Source: Halocafeteria seosinensis (Eukaryota; Sar; Bigyra; Bicosoecida). From it: a DNA stretch of 64,000 nucleotides. Made by a program: the position numbers and the translations under genes. The notes under the pieces were generated by a model. That model was given only the letters and a program-made list of their open reading frames with translations, ran no database searches and had not been told where the DNA came from. The stretch is from assembly GCA_001687465.1 (NCBI GenBank), contig LVLI01000146.1, positions 1-64,000 of the forward strand, read 5' to 3'. Below are positions 1-10,433 of this stretch, in pieces (the first letter of the stretch is position 1; each line of letters starts with the position of its first letter).

Positions 1-609
1 GCCTGGTTGAACGCACATAATCTCATTACATTACTCGCATACGGATGTAATAATGACGTCAAGTTTATTACAGACGGATCCTCCGCCCTCGCTCATTATA
101 TGTATGCATATGGCTTCAAGAGTCAACAAACTGGAGAATGCAATAAACGCCTCCTCCAACAATCGCTCAAAACCAGAAAGTCGCACGAAGACTACGAAAA
201 TCAGAATCAAACTTTATCGTTGGAACAAGAACAAGCCCGGCAAATACGCCAAGGACGACAACGCGTGTTGGCACTCTTGATGGCTTCCACATCCAAATTG
301 ACAACAGGTCTACAACTGTGTGCTTGGTACGTCCTCCGCAAGACTTCAACCGTGACCTCTCATGCCTTCGCAATTATACACATGCCGCATCTTCTTGCCT
401 TCTTATCGGGCAACGATCTTTCGTTTCAAGTGGCTCCCTATCAGCAACGAGGCTTGTTACAAACTCAAGTGCCTTACATTTATGATTACGTTTATCGCGG
501 AGACGCTCTACAAACCTTCCCGTACTATCTCGTTTCTTCTCTTTACACACCACTGGGTTACCTTCCTCACGGTCATGCCTCGTCTCATTATTGTTGCCTA
601 AAGCACTAG
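1..609 (+). mobile_element. Helitron-type transposon protein fragment, cut by window edge
   Basis: An open frame runs from the window edge to a TAG at 607-609 and has no ATG near its start, so it is an internal fragment. It contains a NAHN...NNDVKFITDG...YMYAYGFKSQQ block, then an AWYVL...TSHAF...LL block. I associate this pattern with the region just ahead of the Pif1 helicase domain in Helitron RepHel proteins (memory of the family, no search run). The last ~40 bp belong to a repeat that recurs at 1918-1956, so the end of the frame is repeat-derived. The helicase C-terminal part lies at 981-1739, separated by rearranged sequence. The element cannot be functional as it stands. Confidence 0.6.
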
Positions 610-690
610 TAGCACTGCACGAAAAAAAAAGAAACCATAAAGGATCTTGTGGGAGGTGAGACGATGCATGACCGTGAGGAAGGTAACCTC

Positions 691-1023
691 GAATGCCTCA
701 AGAAGACTGGAACGAACACCTAAAACATTGGTACAGGGGGATTACAACGATACTGTATAATCAATCCACAGGAACATGAGGCGCGGGCACCAACACACCT
801 AGGTATCTCAGCGAGCACCAGAGAAGGTCAGCACGACGACAAAAGCCACCAGGTACCAACCCAGCGGAAAAAAGAGGACAGTGTCCGGGGGATTGCATAA
901 TAATTCAGCACAAAGGTATCCATAACCTCGTCAGGGCATAGCGAGATGGCATCAAGAAGCTATTCAGGGCATGGCATCGAATGCCTCAAGAAGACTGGAA
1001 CGAACACCTAAAACATTGGTACA
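691..1023 (+). repeat. 45-bp direct duplication (691-735 and 979-1023)
   Basis: The 45 bp beginning GAATGCCTCAAGAAGACTGG occur at 691-735 and again at 979-1023. The second copy forms the first codons of the helicase fragment. The ~240 bp between them carries no gene I can recognise. The duplication adds to the evidence of repeated local rearrangement in this transposon remnant. Confidence 0.85.
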
Positions 1024-1739
1024 ACACCCCCGATGAACATCTTGAACATCGATGTCCCATCTTATATTGCTGGATTTCGATGCGCGTTATCATATTAGAC
1101 AATTTGGCTGTACATCTGGGCGTTGCAAACGGAACCCTCGGTGAGATAGTTGGTTTTGCATGGAATTCCACCACTCCGTTTCAAGACGCTCAACAAGTAC
1201 TCCTGGACCCATACAACCCTGGCACATCTCCACTTGTTACGGTTCCGACCAAGCCACCACTTGCTATCCTTGTGCGTCTGTTGAACACAGCCTGTCAACA
1301 GCGTCGGGCCACCGTCCACTGTGACGACCTCCCAGATGACGTCGTTCCAATCATGCCCACTACAATCCACGTTAAAAAACAGTTCAAAGCAGGGCCCATC
1401 CTTCATGCAAAAATGACCCAATTCCCCATGATGTGTTCCGATGCTCTCACCATGCACAAACTGCAAGGTCACACGATCAACTGCACTCTCCTCATCAACT
1501 CCCTTTCAGGACTCCGTCACGCTGAAGCTTACACCGCACTCTCCCGCGCAAGAAACATAAACCAAGTCCACTTTTTGCAACCTTTACAAGACCGCACATG
1601 GGAAACCTGGACGACCAACACACCCCATCAATTCGAACGCACTATCGCTAAAATACGCGCCTCTGGAACCGCACTCATGGAATACTTCCGTGCCCACCCA
1701 CTACAAGAGCACACACATGGAGCCCAGTCATCCCTTTAA
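981..1739 (+). pseudogene. Pif1-like helicase C-terminal fragment of a Helitron
   Basis: The 252-codon frame corresponds to the last part of a Pif1-type 5'-3' DNA helicase as found fused in Helitron transposases. It has a RVIILDNLAVHLGVANGT segment, matching the Pif1 MLLRNLD...GLCNGT region. It also has a MHKLQGHTI motif, matching the SQGQT-type motif V, and AYTALSRARN, matching the conserved YVALSRV region (motif VI). Walker A and B motifs are absent because the N-terminal half is missing. It lies inside the inverted-repeat segment 633-1984. It is a transposon relic, not a host gene. The function is known for the family; the decay is seen directly. Confidence 0.7.
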
Positions 1740-1789
1740 GAAGACGCACACCTTCATTCACACCTTCATTCACCCGTACATACGGGACA

Positions 1790-2104
1790 CAAACCGACCT
1801 CAATAGCACGACGATATGGGCTCAGTAGGAAGAGCAACCCGTGAGTGATAGAAGCGAGCGAGGACAACAGCAGGACCAGATCCACGGTCATGTCTCATCG
1901 GCTTAAATTCACCTCGTACACCACTGGGTTACCTTCCTCACGGTCATGCCTCGTCTCACCTCCCACAAGATCCTTTATGGTTCAAGTTGAACCGTTCAAC
2001 CTTTATGTTACAAACCGACCTCAATAGCACGACGATATGGGCTCAGTAGGAAGAGCAACCCGTGAGTGATAGAAGCGAGCGAGGACAACAGCAGGACCAG
2101 ATCC
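1790..2104 (+). repeat. Pair of 94-bp direct repeats
   Basis: Positions 1790-1883 and 2011-2104 carry the same 94 bp, starting CAAACCGACCTCAATAGCAC and ending CAGCAGGACCAGATCC, with no difference that I can see. The first copy lies just inside the right inverted repeat and the second just outside it. Identity over this length suggests a recent duplication or an assembly-collapse boundary. Confidence 0.85.
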
Positions 2105-2419
2105 CCGAGTAAGGCGTACAACGGAGCTAGAGGATACTGTACACTTGACACAATATGATCCACCAGATAGAATCTGTCTAATGTATCACACCCATTGGAA
2201 AGGGGAAGGTAGAACATCACTGTGTACTGTATCGAACTGAAGATACGGAAGTGGCGCTTCAGTATCACAGTTTTTGCTTTTAACCACGTCATTTGCGTAT
2301 CGCAGCAACCATTGTAACCCAGACTTCACATACGGGACACACAAAGACGTACAAGTCTTACCTTGGACCACCGACCACAACTTTCACATCTCCACCCCTC
2401 CCCATCCAATGGTTCACGG

Positions 2420-2473
2420 TTCATCGGGACCACCTCCGCGGCCACCGCGGAGGCACCGTCATTTCCCGATGAA
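2420..2473. repeat. GC-rich imperfect palindrome (copy 1)
   Basis: TTCATCGGGA at 2420-2429 pairs with TCCCGATGAA at 2464-2473. Inside it CCTCCGCGG pairs with CCGCGGAGG. The result is a long cruciform- or hairpin-forming palindrome. A related sequence begins at 3103. It may be a terminal hairpin or end of a small mobile element. Confidence 0.75.
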
Positions 2474-3102
2474 ACCAACAGGTTGAAGAGGGTCCTACCA
2501 GGAATTCGTGGTGGTGGTGGTCAAAAAAAAAAAGATTGTCCGGTTACCCAACAAACTACAAAAAACATGGCAAGAGGAACACGAAGGGGGCAAGGGGAGG
2601 CCCGGCAAAATAAGGNTGTCAACAAACAAACAACAAAAAACATAGCATGGGAAGAAGCAAGGGGAGGAGGGCAGTTGAGTTTTGGTGGCACTTAGGCAAA
2701 AAAAGCAAACCAGGAGAAAGGAAGTCGTCAGCTTACGGATGCCAAAGTTGGAAACAGGACATGGAAGTGGAAATGAATATATGTTACATTTGTCTGTTGT
2801 ACGAACACAGCCCCACTGGGTGAGGAGACTCCTGGATTGTATGAGTGAACATGGTACGTACCCACCCAAACGGTGGATTTGAGGGAGCGCGAAGCGCTCA
2901 CGAAAAGACACCGGAGCTGAGCTGGACCGGATGTGTGTGGTGTAGTAACACATTGTCCACAAGAATCGTTCAGGTACTTCCACAGATCCCACTGCAACGT
3001 GTCTGTAGTCCCGTAGCCACGTAGCGTCACTGATCACACAGCACGTCTTACTCCGGGAGAGTTCACATCAAGCCCACTTCCCAAACAAATTTGCTAGAAC
3101 TC

Positions 3103-3152
3103 TTCATCGGGACCCCCTTCACGCGCCCCCGCGGGAAGGTACGTCATTGAAT
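3103..3152. repeat. GC-rich hairpin repeat (copy 2, diverged)
   Basis: This stretch begins with the same TTCATCGGGACC as the palindrome at 2420 and continues with a similar CCTTCACGCGCCCCCGCGGGAAGG core and ACGTCATT. The outer arm is lost. It appears to be a second, decayed member of the same repeat family, about 680 bp away. Confidence 0.6.
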
Positions 3153-3435
3153 TCCTCGCCCACAAGAAGCGACGGAAAGATTGTCGCCTCTGTTTGTTTG
3201 AAAGAGATGAGGTGTCTGTCCTTCTATACACAACACAGTGGCATGGTGTCTGACTTGGTTAGTCGAGTCTTAAGAAGCAATACGCTACACTTTTTTTCTT
3301 CTATTGGCTGTTGGTAGCGTTAAGTTGGATCTCCCTGGGGTCGAAAGTCAAAAGAATCCAAAAAGAGAAAGAAAAGATTGCACTCTTCTTCTTCTTTTGT
3401 GTTCATTTCCCCTCGATATATACGCTAATTCCACG

Positions 3436-6400
3436 ATGAGTTCAGCCGCAGCGGCAGCAGGAGGTACTTCTTCTTCGTCTTCGGCAGCTGTCTCCGCCAA
3501 TGGATCGGCTGCAGGGGCGTCGAAGAGCACTCAAATGAAGACAACAACAACAGGAGGCTCGACGTCAGACCAGCAAGGATCTGAAGAGATTGCAGGAATT
3601 AATGATTACCAGTACGTCGTGAGTGCTCAAAAGCCCACGGCAGTGGGCCACAGTGCAGTTGGAAATTTCGTGTCTCCGGATAGTTTGGACCTCGTCATTG
3701 TGAAATCGTCGAGATTGGAAGTGCATAATGTGGCTGAAAAAGGCCTTCAGCCTGTATTTGACGTCGGATTGTATGGACGTGTATCCACGATGGATCTTAT
3801 CCGGCCAAAGGTATGTACGGTTTTACACATAATACACGATCTGTTTGTGTGATCTGCAGTCTTGGACGAAGTTGGTACAGGGCTTCGAAAAGGATTTGAT
3901 TCTACTGCTGACAGAGCGACATCAATTCTGTGTTCTCTCGTATGATGCGGAAGCGAAAGAGATCATAACAGAAGCTAAAGGAGATGTGCGCGTACGTATA
4001 TAGGGAGGAAGGACTGCTGACTGCATTAGTGCTCACTTCGTTGTTGGCATAGCAGGACCGCATTGGGCGCCCGGCCACTCGTGGACCCATGGTGGTTACA
4101 GATCCTCAATGCCAAATGATCGCCATGCACATATACGAGGGACAGCTAAAGGTATGTGCAAACAGAAGCCTTCGTTCCTGTGCTGTATCTTTCATGCACT
4201 AGCGGGCGCATTCGCGTGCACAGGTCATACCTATAGCCAAGGGGTTTCAGGAACAAGCTTTCAATGTTCGGTTAGAGGAACAATTCGTGATTGATGTGGT
4301 TTTCTTACACGGGTATAAACAGCCAACAATCGCTGTACTATATGAAGACACACGGGAATGTCGGCATATTCGTACGTATGCAATATCGACCGAGCCCAAG
4401 TCGTTGAAACCGGGCCCCTGGAGGCAACCCAACGTTGGCCAGCACTCGGAATTTTTACTTCCTATCCCCGGGCCCTCTGGAGTATGTAATGGAGTTCTTT
4501 AGCTTATCACTCTTACCCATTGGATGTTAAGTGCTCGTTTGTACTGCAGGGAGTCCTGATTGTGGGGCATGGCCGAGTCACATACCACAATGGTGATACA
4601 TCGAAGACCATTGAAGTACCGCTTGGCACTCCTCGGGCTTTTGCAAAGATCGATGACGATGGAAAGCGGTGGCTGATTGCGGACTATCTGGGCTCTCTGT
4701 ACATTGTGGGCTTGAACTTTGAGCCAACGCCCGCTTCTGCCTCTGCTTCTGCTTCCGCAGCTAGCTCCACCCGGAAGCCGATCAGTGGATTGACTCTTGA
4801 GAGACTTGGTGAAACAACGATTGCTTCCACGTTAAGCTATCTTGATAAAGGTTTTGTGTTTGTGGGAAGCAGTCTCGGTGATAGTCAGCTAGTGCGGCTA
4901 TTGCGGGAAGTTGACCCAAATACGAATGCATTTCTGGATATTGTGGAGTCGTATACGAGCTTGGCTCCAATTGTTGACTTTGCTGTAATGGACTTAGATA
5001 GACAAGGGGAGGGGCAAATTGTAACATGCAGTGGGGCGTTTAAAGGTGGTAGCCTTCGTGTTGTGCGCAACGGTATTGGTATAGAAGAGCAGGCTTCGGT
5101 GGAGTTACCCGGTGTGAAAGGCGTATGGAACCTCCGTTCAACCTTTAATGCGCGGTTTGATAAATATCTCGTTCACTCCTTCTCGTCGGAGACCCGTGTA
5201 TTTGCTATCGAAGATGAAAATATGGGCGAAACGGAAATTCCTGGATTCGACAGTGACACGCCTACCCTTTACGCCGCAAATGTCATTCACGACGGTATGG
5301 TTCAAGTGACACGGGAAAAGGTAAAGCTCGTTGACTGTAAAACTCTGAAGTGTGTAGATACTTGGGAGACTAGTTCTGATGTCAGGATAACTGTGGCTGC
5401 TGCTTCAGCCGAACAGGTCCTAGTTTCGCTTACAGGGGGAGAACTGTGCTACCTTGAGATCAAGGAAAGTAACGGTGCTCTATGCATAACAGAAACGCAA
5501 AGAGTGAAAATGGCCCATGAAATTTCTAGTTTATCCATTAATCCCATTATATCGGATAAAGTTCGTGACGAAGCGAATGTAGTGAATATGACAGACAATG
5601 AAGATGTTCAAATGCAACAAGACTCCGAGGACGAAGCTGGCAAGCGTGCGTGTCGGGCAGTGATGGCGGCAGTTGGTCTTTGGGAGGATGTGACCGTTCG
5701 TTTACTGTCCTTGCCGTCATTGACAGAACTGGAAACCGTATCCTTAGGAGGAAATATCCAAACGCGGAGCGTTGTCCTAGTAACCCTTGAGCAAACTGAT
5801 TACCTAGTCGCTGCTCTGGCCGATGGCCATGTGATTTCTTACCAATTGGGTCTTGACACCGGGTCACGTTCCTCAGGTGGTAATTTAGACCTTGTTACTG
5901 GCGTTTCAGTGGGACAGAGGAAAAAGGTGTCGTTGGGCACTCAGCCTGTCCAATTGTCGTTGTTTTCTACCAGTGGGCTTGGTGTTGAGCACGCACACAT
6001 TTTTGCGGCGTGTGATCGGCCTACGGTAATTTACAGTTCCGGAAAGAAACTTCTCTATACCAATGTCAATGTCAACTATGTGAGCTTTATGTGTCCTTTT
6101 GATTCGGAGTCCTTCCCGGACTGCCTTGTCTTGGTGACAGGTGGTGACCTTATGATCGGAACAGTAGATGATATACAAAAGTTACACATCCGGACACTCC
6201 CGTTGAATGAACAACCTCGGAGGATATGCTACTCAAAGGAGCTACGATCGCTTGCTGTGGCCACTCTTGCTATTGAAGAAAGGGGTGATACTTCGATTGT
6301 TACTTCGTATGTGCGATTGTTTGATGACACAACGTTTGACTTAGTTGACAGCTTTGAGCTGCGAAATTATGAACAAGCACAGTCTATTGCCACTGGTATT

Positions 6401-7612
6401 CTAAGGGATTCGTCGGAGAGTTTGGATTCTCACGAAGCGTCCAACTACATCTTTGTTGGAACATCGTTCGTTCTTAATGGGGAAGAAGAGCCTTCTAGTG
6501 GGCGTATTTTAATTTTCAATGTTACGGGAGAGGGAGAAAGTCGGCGACTGAATCTTATTTGGGAGCAAATCGAAAATGGAGGCGTTATGTCTTTATTGCC
6601 CTTCAATGGAAAGTTGGTGGCGTCTGTGAACAACTGCGTCGCTGTGTACAAATGGGAGGAAGCGACCAATCCTCAAGGGACACTGTCAGCTTCCGCTTCC
6701 GCTGCCGCTTCCGCTGTTGCAACAGCCGAAACTGCAGATACGGAAACCTCTGAATGTTCGCTTACGCGCGAGGCTTCTTTCAAAGGTGCCATCTTCGTGC
6801 TGTATCTCTCGTCTGTGGGAGATTACATCCTCGTAGGCGATATAATGAGAAGCGTGACGGTTTTGCAGTACAGAGAGGACCTTGGTGTTTTATCAGAAGT
6901 CTCTAGGGATCCCGCCACTCTTTGGACCACCTCCGTTACAATGCTTGATGGTGAGACAGCGCTGGCGGCTGATGCTGGAATGCATTTACTCACAATGAAA
7001 AGGAACACTTGGACAACTGTCCCGGAAAAGCGGTATCACCTAAATGTGATTGGGCAATTCCATGTAGGTGACCTTATCAATCGGATCAAGGGTGGATCGC
7101 TAGCAATGATACCTCAGTACGACTCAACTAGCCAAGACCAGGATGACACTGCCATGGCTAATGAAGGATCGGCAACCACTAAACTGGCTCACGGCCCAGT
7201 CCCTCATCTCATATACGGGACTGTTAGCGGGGCTATTGGGGTTATCATCCGTTTACCCAAGACTCTATATGAGTATCTGATATGTGTTCAAGAAGCAATG
7301 CGAAAAGTTATCAACGGGGTAGGTGCGTTGAAACACGAGGAATGGAGGTCTTATTATACCAGTGAAACCTATGTTGAAGGAGTATTTGAAGCTGAGACTT
7401 CCGGCTATATCGACGGGGATTTAATAGAACTATTCCTCGATCTTGACACCGCTACACAGAAGGATATTGTAGACATCATCAATCGTAGCCCACCTCCGAC
7501 GAAGGTTACAGCGGAGGGGGATGCTCGAAAACACCCAGACGGCAAGGCAAGTGGACCAGCAACTCTTGAAGAGCTCCAAGCTACTATTGAGGAGTTGAAT
7601 AGGCTTCATTAA
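3436..7612 (+). CDS. DDB1: DNA damage-binding protein 1 (DDB1) orthologue
   Basis: DDB1 is the three-beta-propeller adaptor of CUL4 ubiquitin ligases and part of the UV-damage sensor. Five exons fit: 3436-3810, 3860-3991, 4056-4151, 4224-4481, 4550-7612 (about 1307 aa; human is 1140). Recognisable blocks are VVSAQKPTAV near the N-terminus, DRIGRPATRG, GPWRQPNVG, TYHNGD, FVGSSLGDSQLV, GQIVTCSGAFKGGSLRVVRNGIGI and a C-terminal EELNRLH. The extra length comes from a Ser/Ala-rich N-terminal leader and Ser/Ala-Thr runs near 4730-4765 and 6690-6750, probably surface loops. The start is the first ATG in the frame (3436). The acceptor at 4053/4056 is a NAGNAG site, so one Gln may be optional. It converges on the TBC gene with 81 bp between stop codons. 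Confidence 0.93.
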
Positions 7613-7693
7613 AAATATGAATGCGACATAGTACCATTACGCATCTACATCATGCGCTTGTTTCGATTTGCGTATTTATTTTGTTCGGACCTT

Positions 7694-9925
7694 CTAACCA
7701 GCTTTTTTATGCATAACGAACTGTTTGCGACGAGGAGAGGATGCCTGTTTAGCTCTATCCACGAGTATAGGCGAAAAAATTGAACTCTTCGAAAGCGTAT
7801 CATAGTCCCTCGAGGCCGCTGGTTCCTGATACATTCTGAATGAATTACTTTTACGAACCGTGCCGCTAGCTGTTGGTCGTGAATTTCCTAAAAGTTCTCC
7901 TGAGTACGTTCGCCCCCTTGGAGTGCTGCTACTGCGATGGTGACTCAGCTTCTGGCGAAGCTTCGTTTGAGCATTTTCCGCTACTTTACGGAGTGCTTCA
8001 TTCCGCTCTAAAGTATCATCTCCATCGTCTGGCTCAGTATTGATTACAGGCTTCATTTCGGAGTCACGGTATTTTCCTATGGTTGAGCGGCTCCGGGGCG
8101 GTGGTGGTGGCGGAGGATTCCTTTGAGTCCGGTATTGTGGCCCTGAGGTTTCTACTTCACGTCTGGAACTACTCGACGGAACATTTGTAAACTGAGAACG
8201 GTCCTGTTCCTCTTGAGCTTTTCGTTCTAGTCTCTTTCGGGTTGCTGAACTCACAGGTTTGACCCAGTTTTCCTCCGTACCCTTGAGTAATTGGGAGGTA
8301 TAGGTATGGGAATTGTACGTGTGATGACTGTCTTCAGTCATCTTTTTTTCTGACTTCCTAGCCACTTGGTCAGGTGTCACAAAAGGAAACGCGATGACTC
8401 TTTTATATAGCCGAGGGGGGAGAGACGGGAGAATTTCCATAGCACCATTTATCAGCGCACTTGCATTCAACCGGCAGCTTTGAGCATTCAAAAGAGATAC
8501 GGCATTTCGATTACTCGCCAGAATCTCATCACGTTTTAGGATCGCCTCAGCAGCACACAATAACACAACCAAGTGAATACCGAATGAAAACAGCGCATCC
8601 CATACTTGCAGCACTTGAGTTGCCGGCTCGCAGCACGCATATAAGCTAAGTATCCGAGAAAAGGCAAACACTTGTCGGGTGTAATTAGAGTTTTGTCCGA
8701 TGAGATGATTCCTCAGTTCCGGGTCCACAACGTTTAAGCATTCGTCCACAAGGTCGCATCCATCAGTCACTCCAAGGACGCCCCCTTCAAACCAGCGCGG
8801 AATGTGCTGTGTCAGCAAATTACAAAAGCATGAAAACGCAGGAACCTCAGGTAGCACCATTAGCAACGGTGCGGCTAGACGGTTCATTCCTTGCACGTAA
8901 CCTGTGTTTACAATCGGAGCTACTTCGCCGCAACTCTTCGAAATGGCACGGCACCAATGAGAAAAGCTGTTCAGCAGACGGACCATCTTAGGTTTCTTGA
9001 CAAGCGACTGGAATGCTTCGTCAGAAGTAAATGTTCGCAACGTGTCTTGTTCAATAAAATGAGCCCGTTGTGCGGGGCCTTGCTCGACGAGTTCAAAATA
9101 AAGTTGGGGATCCACAGTTTCTACGTCCAACAGGAGTAACCAAACGCGACCTCTCAGTGTTAGTTGGCGTTTCCTATATATTCCTGCTCAAACGTGCACA
9201 GAAAATGTTATATTACCAGTAAGTACGCTTCGACATGAGGACGCACGTACCATCATTGGTGCTCGATACGCTTTCATTTGGTATTCCTTCTGTGATGGCC
9301 AGTCGACGCAGCCTAAACTTCAATTCATCTGTACTACAATCAAGACAAATTACGCCTCTTTTGATGACAAAGAGTGTACAATCGTCTTCGGTACATACCG
9401 AAGGAAAGAGATCTGTCGTGGAATAAAGCTTCGTAACGACTTCGTAATTTCTGCACACCACAGCCCCGCAATCAACACGTGAATTCCAGTCGCCCAATTC
9501 AAGCAGTTCGGGGTTTTCTTTTAGCACTCAGAATCGAGTGATTGTTGCCAGTTATGGCTGATACTTACGGAAATATCACGACTTGTCATCGTAAATCCCA
9601 TCATGGAGGAGAGCGGTGGGCTCCCTGCGTGGCTGTTCGTGCGCTCTCCTTGCACAGGCGAAGCAGCAGCTTCTTGGGATGAGTTTCTAGAGTGTTCTGT
9701 GGACCTCCTCTGTGGATATCGTCCGGGAATGGTCCCCATACGGACGCCTCGGACGCCAGAATCCCCCATCGGCTGCTTCCGGCCATGGTTTTGGGAAGCT
9801 CCACTCGGTGCTTTGGAGCGATGTAAATGGCCTGCCGGTACGGTTCCAGCTGTGCGTGCCTCTGATCCCCCTATTCCAGCCACTGGAGGGATGGAGCTAC
9901 GCTTATTGGGTCGATTAGAGCGCAT
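7694..9925 (-). CDS. Bub2/Cdc16-like TBC-domain GTPase-activating protein
   Basis: TBC proteins stimulate GTP hydrolysis by Rab-type (or Tem1-like) GTPases; the Bub2 branch acts in mitotic exit/spindle checkpoint signalling. Four exons keep frame: 9925-9569, 9450-9399, 9328-9251, 9150-7694 (647 aa). The domain begins around FRLRRLAITEGIP. It carries the arginine finger in DTLRTF (about R201) and the glutamine finger in YVQGMN (about Q249), so it should be catalytically competent. LWD-like VWDALFSFGIHL also resembles Bub2. The N-terminal 119 residues and the C-terminal ~200 are basic, Ser/Pro-rich and low complexity, with a run of eight prolines. The exact GTPase partner cannot be told. The first exon has no homology support, so the 5' end is less certain than the TBC region. 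Confidence 0.8.
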
Positions 9926-10433
9926 AATACTCCCAAAACTCGCTCGCGGATACCAAGACAACTAGCCCAAACCAGCCGTTATCTCCATCAGTTGTGCGCT
10001 GGTTGCAATAATTTCAACGGCTTCTATTCAAGTACACGCACGGCTACTGAATAAAGCAACCTCTTCCATACAAGCTAATGCTCGGTATGCATCAAAAAGT
10101 GCCTCAAAATGACCGAGTTCTTATCCCCAAGAAAAGATTGTTTTGTTGCTTTTAGGACGAAACCTGGAAGTGCGGCACACTGGACCTGGCCGCCAGAAGT
10201 GCATGGTGTGTATATTAGTGTTGCTCGTACCAAAACATGCGATGTGGAGCTTTATTTACCAAAGTTGGTCAAGCATCCTTGCATTGTGGTCACTAGAGCT
10301 ATAGACAGAATGGCCCTCATGAGTTGCAGGCAGTTAGAGTTCATCGCCCCGCAGCAAGTGGATGCGCATTTACGGTTCTTGTACGGTATATCTTCTAGCG
10401 TTATGCCTTGGATTTAGCTCCTTCCGACTCAGC
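9926..10433. other. Intergenic region between TBC gene and kinase-like copy 1
   Basis: Divergent promoter region of about 500 bp. A 102-codon open frame at 10109-10417 has no recognisable domain or splice context and is probably chance. Nothing else is visible. Confidence 0.5.

Larger units (their letters stand above)
633..1984. repeat. 1.35-kb segment bounded by ~56-bp inverted repeats
   Basis: Bases 633-688 (starting AACCATAAAGGATCTTGTGG) are almost exactly the reverse complement of 1929-1984, with a difference near the middle (GATGCATG against GAGGCATG). The segment contains the Pif1-like helicase fragment. No target-site duplication is visible outside the repeats. Helitrons do not carry terminal inverted repeats, so this is either a different element that captured helicase sequence or an inversion/duplication scar. 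Confidence 0.75.
2105..3435. other. Repeat-rich intergenic stretch containing an unresolved base
   Basis: No credible gene is seen; the open frames here overlap each other in several phases without recognisable domains. The stretch holds an A-run (2523-2533) and two diverged units of a ~70-bp tandem duplication (about 2547-2600 and 2618-2670, both with ACAAAAAACAT followed by AAGGGGAGG). The ambiguous N at 2616 sits between those units. Two GC-rich hairpin repeats are annotated separately. The last ~150 bp precede the DDB1 start and probably include its promoter and 5' UTR. Confidence 0.6.

Noticed and set aside
7694-9527. TBC gene starting at 9527 or 9130 as single open frames
   Set aside because: Both begin with non-ATG codons. 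Splicing with small introns links all parts in phase and restores the FRLRRLAITEGIP...RVWLLLL region expected at the TBC start.
10109-10417. 102-codon open frame upstream of kinase-like copy 1
   Set aside because: No domain, no splice signals that join it to the downstream gene, and no counterpart upstream of paralogues 2 or 3.
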